Shown here one piece after another: positions 25,390 through 37,300 of a stretch of 64,000 bases of DNA. This DNA is from Rhodamnia argentea (lineage: Eukaryota; Streptophyta; Magnoliopsida; Myrtales; Myrtaceae): positions 9,932,501 to 9,996,500 of the forward strand of contig NC_063156.1 of assembly GCF_020921035.1 (NCBI RefSeq). Direction: 5' to 3'. Below the pieces are notes generated by a model that was given only the letters and a program-made list of their open reading frames with translations, ran no database searches and had not been told where the DNA came from. Position numbers and translations under genes: made by a program. How positions within the stretch are numbered: position 1 is the first letter of the stretch; every line of letters starts with the position of its first letter.

Positions 25390-26850
25390 AATACACTTTG
25401 ATAATATACCATAATTTGATTTGATGTTGCAGTATAAGGGATAAAGATAAATGTCGGAGTTTGATTCAACGACGAGAATATGAAAAGTACAACTAAGGAA
25501 AATAAAGTGCAGTGCGATAAATAAAGATAAGATAAATTTGTTGATTTGTTCGGGGCTATTTTGTGAATGCTCCGTGGTATTTGTGATGGTGAAGTAAGTG
25601 GCCGCCCTTCAGCGGTTGAGACTTCTATTGCGCCAATAGTTGCCACGTCTATCATCTCCCACAAACTCTTTTCACCAAGTCTTCAAACAGTTATTTTGTT
25701 TCAAATAGATGTCAATATCCCAGCTTAAGCTTCTCCCCTACTTGGACTAATCATGTCCACGTCTTCCCCTTTAGGATCTCTGGGTCAAAATCGCAGTAAT
25801 TGTTGATAGCCTTTAGAAAAACTTATTTCGTTCATGTAGCTTGTGTTTGCATCCATTGTACTTTACAGTCTCATTTGCCATATTTTCGGGGAGTTATCTC
25901 GTCACTATCTGGCGATAATTATATTTACGCCAAGTAATTCAAGGAGGATTTTTGTCTTCTTTGGCGCTTCTTGAAAAGTGTTTGGATTTTTGGCGAGATT
26001 ACTTTCGTTGGCAACCGTGTTCATAGCTTGCTTTATATGCTCCGTTAGCTTAGACACATTGTATTACCCCTGCTACTTAAACAGGTGGCATTGTTCCCTA
26101 TTGGTATCAACAGCTTGCTTAATGTTTCTCATTGATTGACACCTATAGGAATCCTCACGCATTCTGCCCATGGTTTTTTTGTATTTTGTCGAGGTGCTTG
26201 CTCCTCATATGCATAGCATGTGTATCGACTTCTCTCGTGCGTTGCACGTGTGGGGATTAGCGGACTATTTTGAATGCTGACAATTCGGGACACGAAACTA
26301 AAGTTAAAAAGGGATGGCTGTTATTTCATTCTAATTTTACACATTTCAAGATATGGTCTTCGGTTAATAGGTATGCAGCCCTATTGGTAAAGAAATTGTG
26401 GGGTAAGGATGCTAATATCATAGGGCGGGGTTCGACTCTTGCTCTCTAAAAAGAGAAGGGCAAAAAGTCAAAAAGATGAGAGTTAGAAGTAAAACTGAGA
26501 TCTTCGATTTTTTTTAATTAAATTGTGAGGTATTGAGTAACAAGTCTCCTTTTTTATTTGTTTTGGAACACAAGCAACAAGTCTCGTTGAGATGCCACCA
26601 AATTACGATTCGAAAATCTAGAATCTCTTCCGGGGAAAAAAGAAAATCAAAATTGGGAGGGAAGGCTTTCGTTTTAACTTTGGTTGACCAAATTGATCGT
26701 TAACTTACACTGCACCGCGGCTTACGCCACACGCCTTTACTACACTTTTTGCCCCCGAGTCAAAACCACTCTCACCAATGCAGAATTTCCGTCGTTAATA
26801 TCGATTAACTAAGTTAATCAGCTCGATTAAAATAAGTTAAACTTCACAGC
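25390..26850. other. Gene-free DNA with a weak tRNA-derived (SINE-like) signature
   Basis: No protein gene was found. At about 26372-26470, an A-box-like 'agccctattggta' is followed about 40 bp later by a good B-box, 'ggttcgactct', with an A-rich tail after it. This spacing fits a tRNA-derived SINE or a tRNA relic, but no acceptor stem or clover-leaf can be folded by eye. Confidence 0.3.
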
Positions 26851-26851
26851 T

Positions 26852-26882
<31 letters not shown>

Positions 26883-26975
26883 TTTTCCACGATACTCGCT
26901 GTCTCAAAGTGCGCAGGAGGTGCTGGAGGTTTTTATTATTCAATACCTGCCTCTCTCTCTGCGCTTCACCATCTC

Positions 26976-27010
<35 letters not shown>
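26852..27010. repeat. CT microsatellites in the DUF7036 gene leader
   Basis: Runs of (CT)n at 26852-26879 and 26981-27010, with a shorter run between, lie 500-670 bp upstream of the DUF7036 start codon. A complementary GA-rich stretch follows at 27212-27266. CT-rich tracts just downstream of transcription starts are common in plant 5' leaders, so this probably marks the promoter and leader of that gene. Confidence 0.7.
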
Positions 27011-27014
<4 letters not shown>

Positions 27015-27522
27015 ATCACTTTTGAATGAGGCCAAGCACCCACCATTGAAAAGATAGAAGAAAATGGAGGAAAATGTTTTTTTTTTTAGTTGGGTATTTT
27101 TGAAAGACGGGTGTAGTGTACATGTACAATACAATGCATAAGAACAAACAAAAAGGTCACAAAGAACAGATAAACCACCACCATCCCATGACTAAACAAC
27201 TGTGATGGAGTACTAGAGAGAGAAAGACTACCTCGAGAGGGAGAGAGAGAGAGAGAGGGAGAGCGCATGTAATAATCCATTTGCAGAGGAAGTTGCTCTT
27301 GCTCGCTCAAACCCTTTGAATGCATAGAAGAACACCGGCGAGAAGAGCTCGGGTTTCTCTCTGTTGACGCCATTTTTTTTTCTGTTGCTTTCTCGCTCTG
27401 CGAGCAAAGCGAGGGAAATGGGTGCATTTTATTCGGACCCAGCTCACCGAACTGGACATGGGTTTTGCGGTGGCCTCCGCCGCGGGTGCTTCCGGAACTA
27501 GCCTGCATTGTCGGCCTCCACA

Positions 27523-30500
27523 ATGGGGAAGAGCGCCGAGGAAGAGCAGCAAGTGGCCGCGACGGTGGTCTCGATCACTTCCGAGCGGAATGCGGAGCGA
27601 TGGCGCTGTGGATGCGGTGGGATTTCGAAGCGCGTCGGGGTCAGATGCGTGGCGGTGTTAGTGTTTTCCATGGCCGTGTTCTTGTCGGCCGTGTTTTGGT
27701 TGCCTCCGTTCTTGCGGTTCGCAGATCGGGGAGATCTGGATCTGGATCCGAGGTTTAGAGGTGGGTCTTCACGGTGGATTCTTGAAATCTTGTCTTGATG
27801 GGTGCTCGCTTTTTCCTGGTTTTCTTGAATTTGTGTGCCGACATTGCCTGAAGATGACACGTGGTTTCGAGGGTTCGTCCGTTCTTGAGTTGTTTTTGGT
27901 ACATGGTTTAGTTCTTGCTTCTGGGGTTGTTTGGAATGTTTGGGGAGTAATTGCAGTTGAAGATCCGATGAAAATTGCTGGTGGAATTTCAGTATGCGCA
28001 TTTGCGGAAAATTAGTCGTAATTCCTCTGTTTTCATTTGATTTGAGGGGTCTATTCATCTTTAATTGCTAAAAGTAGAAAATGAGGGAATTTACTCTAAT
28101 AGGAAGACTCTGAGAGGCTTTTGGCTACATGTGGAACCAAGTAATAGTTCGAATTAATGCGTCCTATGATCCTTCCAATTTGAATAGAAGTGGAGAGCTT
28201 CCATTCAGTTTTGGTGGCAAATGAGTAAATACTTGGTTTAGTTTTAGCTGTTAATTTTGCTTTTCCTTTGTATGGTCAATTAGAGATCTGCCTTATAGAG
28301 TTGAAATCTTTACCAAACTGGACTGATGGATCTGTCTTTCCTCTCGAAACATGTACATATTCGTGCTTGCTCATGCTCCCTTTTAGTATGTCCAATTATG
28401 CCCAATCTATCTCTTGCTGGGTGAGGCAGTTTGAATGTTATGCTTTCATAATGTTCGGCACCGGGTTTGTCAGATGATATTCATGCAGCGTCAGTTTGAG
28501 AAGGTTTCATGGTTATTCAGGGTCTGAAAATCTTGCAGCTTTTACAAATTCTGCTGCACACTTTCTTGCTTGCAACAAAGTGGACATATATGCTTTTACC
28601 TGTTAATACAACGAGTCAGACCCTTTCAATGGAAATTTGAACCTTCCCTTATCTTCGTTTAGTTTTCATGCACTGAGATTCCATCTCTTCCAAAAGTCTT
28701 TTATTGTTGCTTGTTAAAGGTATTTAGTGTATTCATCTTTTTTTTGGTAAAAAATGTATTCATCCTTAAACTGCTTGCCAACCTACGGTTGTCTTATGGT
28801 GCATCTTTATGTACTGGAAGGGTCATATTGTTGCTGCTACTCAAATGACAGAGCTGTGCTTGATTTTCTCTTCGGAGTTTTACAATCCACAGCTTTCATG
28901 ATGCTGGGTTTTTAATCTCTCTGTCCAACGTTTCACTAGTGTACCTGTAGCAACTAGCAAAGAAAGGCTTGTTTCAGGCTATTGTTAGTTGCTTCACTCG
29001 GAGTAAAAGATCCACGATTTTTGTATGCTGGAAGGGTTTTTGGTTCTGCCGACTCTTGATAAAACTGCCCGACTGTCTAAATTTTACGCACTTCATCCAC
29101 CGAAAATTATCAATTTCACCAAATTTTAATCAATGCAATTTTCCATGCATTAAAATGGGAAGTAATTGCAGCCCGCATAGTTTCGGATCCATGTTTGCAG
29201 TTACTGACAGTTTCTCGTTATATCTTATAAATGTACATGCTGGCGCATTCTGGGTTGATGCAGGTTTTGCAAGTGTGATAGAAGTTTCTCTGTACCAATG
29301 TAATTTGTTGGCATGAAAATATTAGGATGTCAAATGGAAAAAAAAAAAAACCATGAGTTGTTCGATCTATTGGAATTCTTGAATTCATTTTCACTATTTC
29401 TGGATCTTGTTCACCTTCACGCTTTGGGTCTAAGCCTTGTATTTTTCACTTTTGAAATTTATCTCTTTATTTATTCTCTCAATGTTTTGTTGGAATGTTC
29501 AAGTAATGTGATCCTTATGGCCAAAGTAAAAGAAAAGCACTCTCCTATGCTTAATAATAATCTGTTAGTCATTGTTTATCGTTCTAGGTCATGATATAGT
29601 AGCTACCTTTAATGTTGAGAAGCCGGTTCTTCTACTTCAAGACAATGTCTTGCAGCTCGAAGATGACATTTTTGCAGAGATCAATCTTGCGACTATCAGA
29701 GTATGTGCCTCCCATTGCCTTTTCTTTTAACCATCTTATTGATTACGAGGCTAATTTTCCCCGTCCTCTGAACAGGTAGTTATCTTATCGGTGGAGCCTT
29801 TAGCTGGAACAAATTCAGCAAAGGTCGTGTTTGCTATTGATCCGGATGCCAAAAATTCAAAAATATCCACTGCTACAGAAAGTTTGATAAGGGAGTCCTT
29901 TGAATCTCTGGTTACACGCCTAATATCTCTCCGTTTGACTGCATCCTTATTTGGCGACCCATTCTCGTTTGAGGTGCTAAAGTTCCCCGGAGGAATTACC
30001 ATCATCCCTCTTCAGAGTGCATTTCTTCTGCAGAAAGTGCAGATCTACTTCAACTTTACCTTAAACTACTCTATAGAGCAAATACAAGCGAATTTTGATG
30101 ATCTCAGAAGCCAGTTGAGATCAGGATTGCATCTCTCGTCCTATGAGGTTAGAGAGGAGCACCCTTTCTTTGTTTCTTTTAGAATGTTCCAACTTAGCAC
30201 ATTCACGTTTTCAGTTATCTTCTCCTCTAGGCAATATTTTCTTTAACCTTATAGTATCTGTCCTCCAATTTTTATTTGTTTTTTGTAGATCATGAGCATT
30301 ATCGCTCATGCATTTAGGGACCTCTGAGGTTTATGTGGGTATCTTTATGGTGGTATCAGAATAAGTTTGGTTGTTATCATTTATCTGAAAGGAATTTCTT
30401 GCCCCCAATTGGAGTAAACTTATTCGAGTGTCTATTGATGGAGTGTGCATCCTAAACAATCTGGAGAATCTTATTAGTTTTGGCTGTTTTTTTTTCTGTG

Positions 30501-31679
30501 TAGAACTTGTACATTAGCTTATCGAATATGAGAGGTTCAACAGTGGATCCTCCGACGATAGTTCAGTCATCCGTTTTGCTGGCAATTGGAAGCATGCCGA
30601 TACCGAGGTTGAAGCAACTGGCACAGACAATCACGGGTTCTCACTCAAGAAATCTCGGCCTTAACAATACAATATTTGGCAAGGTCAAGCAAGTCCGGCT
30701 TTCATCGATATTGCAGCACTCTCTCAATGGTGGCGACGGAGGTGGACCATCATTTCCACCTTCTCCAGCTCCTCTTCCCGAGCCCCACCATGCACACCAT
30801 CACCATCACCACCATCACCACTCTCACCACCATCACTTCCATAATGAGCATCAGCCCCCTATGATTTCACCAGCGCCTGCCACTCATGGTAGCGCGCATT
30901 CACCAAGAGCCGTTTCACCTGCCCACAGAAAAATCTCACCTGTCCACAGCAAAAGCTCTCCGTCATCTGCACCTGAGCCAAGTTATGAGGCAAGGCCTCC
31001 TGGCTGTAGTTTCGGCCATAAAGGGAAGTCTTCAGGGAACATTGGAAAGCAGTCTCATATAGCTCCGGTTCCTGCACCAGCACAGGCTCCTCGACATTCT
31101 GTGGTTTCTCCATCCCCACAAGCGCATCAAGTGGCTTCTCATCCGCGTGTGGTTCCTGTGTCTAGCCCCTTACCACATGTCGTCTATACTCATGTTCAAC
31201 CTCCATCGGCGACCAAAAGTCATACAGATAACCCTGTGCAAACGCCGCCAGTTGCTCCATCACTGAATTCATGTAAGTAACATCCATCCTGCTTCATTGC
31301 TTCATAAATCTGATTAACTGTGTCTCCCATTCAAGTCCTTGTATGAGTTCTTCTATCCCCATTTGTGATAGCCGTGGTAGATAATTGGCAACGAGATTAT
31401 TTTGTGCAGAGTCACCATTATTCTTTTCAATGGACGTTTCACACTGATCGTGTAACCTACTGATTCAGTCTTTGGCATTTGTCCCAGACCAGAAACTTTT
31501 CCATGAAATATGACAGTTGCCTCTCAGTTAAAGGCATACTGGGTCTTCTGATCTTTTGGATTGTTACATAATCGCTGAATCTAATATAGTACATGTCTGC
31601 ATTTGCAGCTTCTGCAGGTCTTCTTCCCACAGCACGATGGGCATTCATGGTGATCTTCGCAATCATATTACAGTTATGA
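27523..31679 (+). CDS. DUF7036-type membrane-anchored protein with His-rich tract, 5 exons
   Basis: Exons are 27523-27760, 29588-29700, 29776-30147, 30504-31272 and 31609-31679, all GT-AG with closing phases (520 aa). This matches a plant-specific family (DUF7036) of unknown function. Residues 1-35 are cytosol-like. Residues about 40-65 (GVRCVAVLVFSMAVFLSAVF) are a transmembrane segment followed by the conserved LPPFLRFADRGDLDLDPRF. The conserved domain follows, with FNVEKPVLLLQDN, FEVLKFPGGITIIPLQSAF and NLYISLSN. A disordered Pro/Ser region carries a run of about 20 residues that is mostly His (30787-30845). The protein ends in a short hydrophobic helix (WAFMVIFAIILQL), possibly a second membrane segment or GPI signal. 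The upstream leader is CT-rich. Function is unknown and I do not infer one from the His run. Confidence 0.88.
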
Positions 31680-34367
31680 GGTCATGGACGAAGCTATCGT
31701 ATTTTGACCAGTTGAAACGACAGTCTCTGGAACTTGTGAAGGCCTTGAATGATCAACCTATACCGAGTAGAAGGAACCAGAGGAGCTTTACAGGTGAGAG
31801 TGGCCGCAAAAAGGGGCGGTCCTGCTCACACCTGTATGGGTGGATATATGTAGGTTTTGGGCGCGCACATGTGTGTATATATGTTAATCGAAACCCGGCT
31901 GGCAGATGCACCATCAGGTCAAAGTCACAGAGGTGGCAGGCCATTGGTTCACATTGCATCTCCGCCGCTGTGTATTCTCTTCTGCGGCAAATGTAAACGG
32001 TAAGGAAAAAGGAAAAAAAAAAGACAGAACAAACGAACTGCATAGAACTTTCTGTTTTTCGTTTACAATCTAATTTTCGAGTACGTTGAGTACTATTTTT
32101 CGATCCCGGGTGTGCTCACTTCAGCTCTGAATTCGATGCCGGCTTGAGATCATATCTGTCTGTTGCGGTTTTATCAGATAGGTCAGAGGATTGCTTATTA
32201 CCCAAGTTTTCTGGGTTGAACCAATTAGCAAGTAGGTGCTCTTCATGGGTGCCCGGGGCTCCGGCATTGGGCATTGGACCTGTTCCATAGTCAAGCTAAT
32301 TCCAGCCATGCCGATCGAGGCCGACGTTGTTTCAGCTCTTAAGTTCAGTAAACAACGTACCGTGCGTTTCGCCTCTAATTAATTTTAATTAGTTAGTTAA
32401 TTAATTCATCATTTGTGGCACAATGGAAAGGAGTTGAGACTTGAGTGATGGGTCGGTGTCTGGTGAGGCTTGTGATTGATGGGTTGGTGGGCAGCTCTGC
32501 ATCTGGACAATGGCTTGGGGGGTATTTTCGTAAAAATACAAATGCAATTTTCGAATATTGGCAGGTTTCCGTCGGTGCCACCTGAGAACCCTGAATTAGA
32601 ATATGCTTTTGAAGGCAATATTTTGTCTTTGATTAAAAAAGAAAAGAAAAGGAAAAGCAATATTTTGTTTTGTATTTTTTTAAACTAGGGAAATATGCTG
32701 ACTTTTTGAAGTATTGGATTTGACGATTTTCGCAATTTCTATCAAAAAAAATTTGCTCTCGTCTGAGTGACCAAGAATTGGTTTTGTACCCATTTTTTTG
32801 TTTGTTTGTTTGGCTAGTAAGGAGAAAATCATCATTTGCACATGTATGAATCTTCTTAGTGATGGATATATTGCCTTTTTTCTTTCTTGTTTCGTGAAAA
32901 ATGAATAATTTTAAATATATATTTTTTGAAAAATGATCGTTTATATCCAGAAGGCATCTAAAATAATTTATCGTTTTAAATATATTATTTTTAAATTCAT
33001 TCAATCTGTGCGAAATAAAGAGAAATTATTTTAGATGCCTTTATCTGTTTTCATTTATTGGCAATAAATTCAATTAACTTGTTTTGAGTTTATTTAACCA
33101 TTTCATAACCAAAAGCAATGTGTTTTTTTTTTTGGGTAAGGACCAAAAGCAATGTGTTTGGGTACGCTAAAACAATAAATGCTTATGTTATATCATTTTC
33201 TTCAAACAGCATATAGCATGTTTAGATGGTACTTTGAATTTTTTCCTTTTGGGGGTTTATACTGCATGGTCCATTTTGCTCGCAAGTTATAAAGCTAGCA
33301 TTAACTATCGACTAGTTGAAATTAACAAAAGTAGCATATTTGTTACTTGATAGCATCTCGAGATAAAACTACTCTAAATTTTTTTTCAATGCAAAGCAAT
33401 ATGGTGACCTTTTATTATCATCACATATTCTGGTCATTAAGCGACAAGCAAAAATTTTAATTATGTTTTTAACTCTTCTCACATGATATGAGAGAAGATC
33501 ATTATTGATGGTAGTTGTTAGGATTTGGCGCGTAATCATCATAGAATTCAAAAAAAGAAATCAAAATAGAAAATTTATCATGATTTATTCTTAAATTAGG
33601 GCTATATTCATTATTCAATAGATGTTTTCATTATAATTAGCATATCATTTTTTTTATTACAATCCTTGATTACGAGGAAAAAACAATATGTTATAGTAAT
33701 TATTCATAGTTCAAAAGTGCTGCCCACCCTGTCGGGGCGGCTCCCTCATGTGTACAGTGGGCGGCGGCTCCCTCGGGATCCCGTCAGCTCACTGGATAGA
33801 ATCTCGTGCTTTCCTATTTGCGGGAGCATGAATCAAACCCAACAGACGGAGGCTAACGGAGGTGTCTGGACTGTATCTGGACCAAACCTTCTGAGGAGCG
33901 TAGATTCGATGGGGTGGCCCTTCCTTGCGAACGAAAAAGACGCTTTACTCTTGTGTAGAGGTACATGAAAATATCGTTTCGATCGGACAAAACTCCTCTC
34001 TCGCGCTCACCCATTTTCTTCACCGTCTTCACGTTCTCAGAGGAGGAAAGGCCACCTCTTTTCCCCCAAAAAAATCTGGACACAAAAGCGGGGATCCTTT
34101 TTCTCTCTTTCGTTGTCTTCACTCCAGCAGCCAATCTCTATAATCGGGTGGCGAGCGTTCCTCTTGAAAATCCCAGCGTTTATTTGCAAAACATTCAAAA
34201 CTCTAACAACGTGTTATAGAAGTAACGAAAAGGTCGGAGCTTGATAACTTCAGCTGCCTCGCATTACGTTCGCTCGATTGGATTCTACTCCGTTCCCGTG
34301 ATTTCTCTCTTCGGTTTTGCTAGATATCGAGAAATCCCTTCTGGGCCTGAGTGATTTCTCCTCAAGA
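31680..34367. other. Intergenic: DUF7036 3' flank and DPE2 promoter
   Basis: No additional gene was recognised. The left part should hold the 3'UTR of the DUF7036 gene. At 32408 the words 'tggcacaatgg' fit a tRNA A-box, and at 33790-33850 'gtcagctcactggataga' is tRNA-D-arm-like with a poor T-arm after it; neither folds convincingly. The DPE2 leader probably starts in 33950-34250, where the sequence becomes pyrimidine-rich. A TTG-initiated extension in frame with DPE2 (34317) is not used in this model. Confidence 0.4.
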
Positions 34368-37300
34368 ATGGCGAATTTTGGAATATTTTCCGACTCCAAG
34401 TCCACGGAATCTGTGACCGTCAGCTTCAGAATACCGTACTACACTCACTGGGGTCAGAGCCTGCTCGTGTGCGGCTCTGAGCCGGTGCTCGGATCGTGGG
34501 ATGTGAAGAAGGGCGTATTGTTGACTCCGTCTCACCACGGCGACGAGCTCATATGGCGTGGGAGTGTCACTCTGCCGAGGGGTTACACGAGCGAGTACAG
34601 TTATTACGTGGTGGACGATGGCAGGAACCTGTTGAGATGGGAGATGGGGAAGAAGCGCAGGTTGGTGTTGCCCGAGGGAGTGAAGGGCGGTGATGTGGTG
34701 GAGCTTTATGATCTTTGGCAGGTTATCCTTTTTCCGATTCTTCTTCTGCTAAACTTTTAGTCTCTTAATTTATTGTGGAAACAAAACAAAAGTTTATGAT
34801 TCTTGCTTTTATTTGATTCAACTAGAAAGGGGTGATGGAGTTGCTCTAGCGATTCTTGCGAATAAGCTGCTCTACTATTGTCTAATGGTAGATTCCTATT
34901 GTGGGAAAAAAGTGAAAGATGGGTGGAGTGGTTCAGTTGCACTCCGAGATTCTTGTAACTTACCTTTGTTCTTTTTCCAGAATAAAATGGATCTATGGTG
35001 AGATTGTTTATTGACAATGGAGTGTTATACAAAGTTAACAAGCTGGGAATCGGGGTTGAAGAGCGATTGTAAAGGGAAGATCATTACAATAAGATAAGAT
35101 AGAAGAGTATGCGGAAGTTGAAAACCGCGACAGTGCTCACTTTCCTCAACTTGGTCCCTTTTATATTTTCAGATTGTGTTTTGCTGTCACAACCTATTTC
35201 GATCTGGGGTCCCGTGACTTGACGATTCTTCACTTTATTCTGAAGTTGGATTGCTGCTTTGCACTTCTCATCTTCCATCTACATGTTTGTTTGTTTTGTT
35301 AACTATAACATCAGTGTTTAGCTGTTGTAAATCTGAAAAGGATAATCATTGGCAAGTGCCGCTTGGATCATCCATCTTAGAGCAGTTGAGATTATGAGGT
35401 GTTTCGGAGGGGTCCTGGAATACTGGATACAATTAGATCGAGTAATTTAGCCACAATGATTATGTTTTCTTTTAGCGTACATTGTTGTTTGATGTTGTGG
35501 AAGTTTTTTGACAAGAACTGGTACTCAACTTCCTTGAAGCACATCTTGATGAGTAGTAGCTGACACCTTTTTCCCAGCAGACTGGTTCAGATACTCTCCC
35601 ATTCAGAAGTGCGTTCAAAGATGTCATCTTTCGTAGAAGTTCAAGTGTGGGCATAGAGAGACCCCTTGTAGTTCTTCAGAATAATTTGGATGAAATTGGT
35701 AATTTGTTCATTTAGACTATTGATGAAACCTTTGCATGTATTTTCTTTGAAACTTTTAGCTGACTGTTTCTTATTTGTGCTTGGGTCAAATGCAGATTCT
35801 GTCCTCATTCATTTTCGAATATGCTGCCCCAGTATAGAAGAGGACACTGCAGTAAGCTCCCCTTTCCAACTGAACTTTTGACTTGTTTGTTTTAAACAAT
35901 TTCTATGTTCCTTTTCTTATCCTGTTGGGCTTTCAGGTGTATGTGATAGGGAGCTGTTCGAAGTTGGGGCAGTGGAAGATTCAGAATGGAGTTAAACTTG
36001 GCCATGCTGGTGATTCAGTTTGGCATGCTGATTGTGTAGTCCAAAGAGGCGACTTTCCCATAAAATATCCTTTCGAGTTTCTTTTGGCTTCAAGAATTTG
36101 ACTGCTTTCAAGTAGTATCTTCTTGGCTGTTAGTTTGGCTATTGCAGGCCTATCTCTCTCTCCTTAACCATCTTTTACACATACAAGTATTGTACATATG
36201 GCAAGGCAGGGAACATTTCTCTTGAAGTCGGCTCTCAACGGGAACTTTCCCTCGAATCCTCCGAAAGTCAACCAAGATATATGTTCCTCTCTGATGGCAT
36301 GTTTCGAGTAAGCAAGTTCACTATTTATTAGCTTTTAAGTGGTATGATTTGTGACATTCGGTGACATTCTCTTCATCAATCTGTTTCTTAGGCAATGCCA
36401 TGGCGCGGTGCTGGTGTTGCTATTCCCATCTTTTCCATCAGATCCGAAGAGGATGTTGGAGTTGGGGAGTTTCTTGATTTGAAGTTGCTTGTTGACTGGG
36501 CTTTTGAATGTGGATTTCACTTGATTCAACTTTTACCAATTAATGATACTTCTGTACATGGAATGTGGTGGGACTCTTATCCTTACAGGTAAGCTGTCTC
36601 CTTAAAAGTTTGTATACTTGCGATTATCACGGGAATAAGTGTCTTCTTTCATCTATTCATACCTGACTCTTACTTTCCTCTACATTATAGTTGGAAAAAA
36701 GAAAAATCTAATAACGAATATTGTTTTTTGCACCTTCTGATCTTCACATACCAGTTACCACATGTGGTTAATTTTTTTTTTTAATCAACTCACAAGCATG
36801 GTGTCTTATTTAACCTTTATCCCTCTTGTTTTGGAGCAAGAAATCTGGACAAGAGTTGAGGTTCTGGATAAAGAGGTGCAAAAGTATGCAAAATTCACAG
36901 TGATGAATATGTTCTGGCACAGAAATGTATTAAGGAATGCCTCTGTCTGGAGTAGGACACTATCATAGAGAAGCACCCGGAAGTGGGAGAAGAAGCACAG
37001 AAACTGACCACTAGCCAATATCTTGTCGACGATACTGTTTAAAAAGCTACAGCTTTTTTAGTTAAGAGGAACAGGCAAAAAAGAGCTTAATGCTTCTGAT
37101 GCATGATTCCTTGGCGAAATCAATTCATACATCTCTAGTTATCAGTTGTTCATCATAGAGAAGGTTGAAGTTTATTATGATAGTTTTTATGTTTTCATCT
37201 GCTTACCTATTTGGTTTTTTTCCCTCCTTGTATTCATGCAGCTCACTTTCAGTATTTGCATTACATCCACTTTACCTGAGACTGGGTGCTCTTTCGAAGA

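Noticed and set aside
24760..26280. Possible solo LTR or decayed retrotransposon around the tandem duplication
   Set aside because: No TG...CA boundaries, PBS, PPT or target duplication could be placed.
33785..33850. tRNA-like D-arm words followed by a T-arm-like stretch
   Set aside because: Acceptor and anticodon stems do not pair, and the T-arm lacks the GGTTCGA consensus.
34317..34367. N-terminal extension of DPE2
   Set aside because: It begins with TTG; the first ATG, at 34368, matches the family start.
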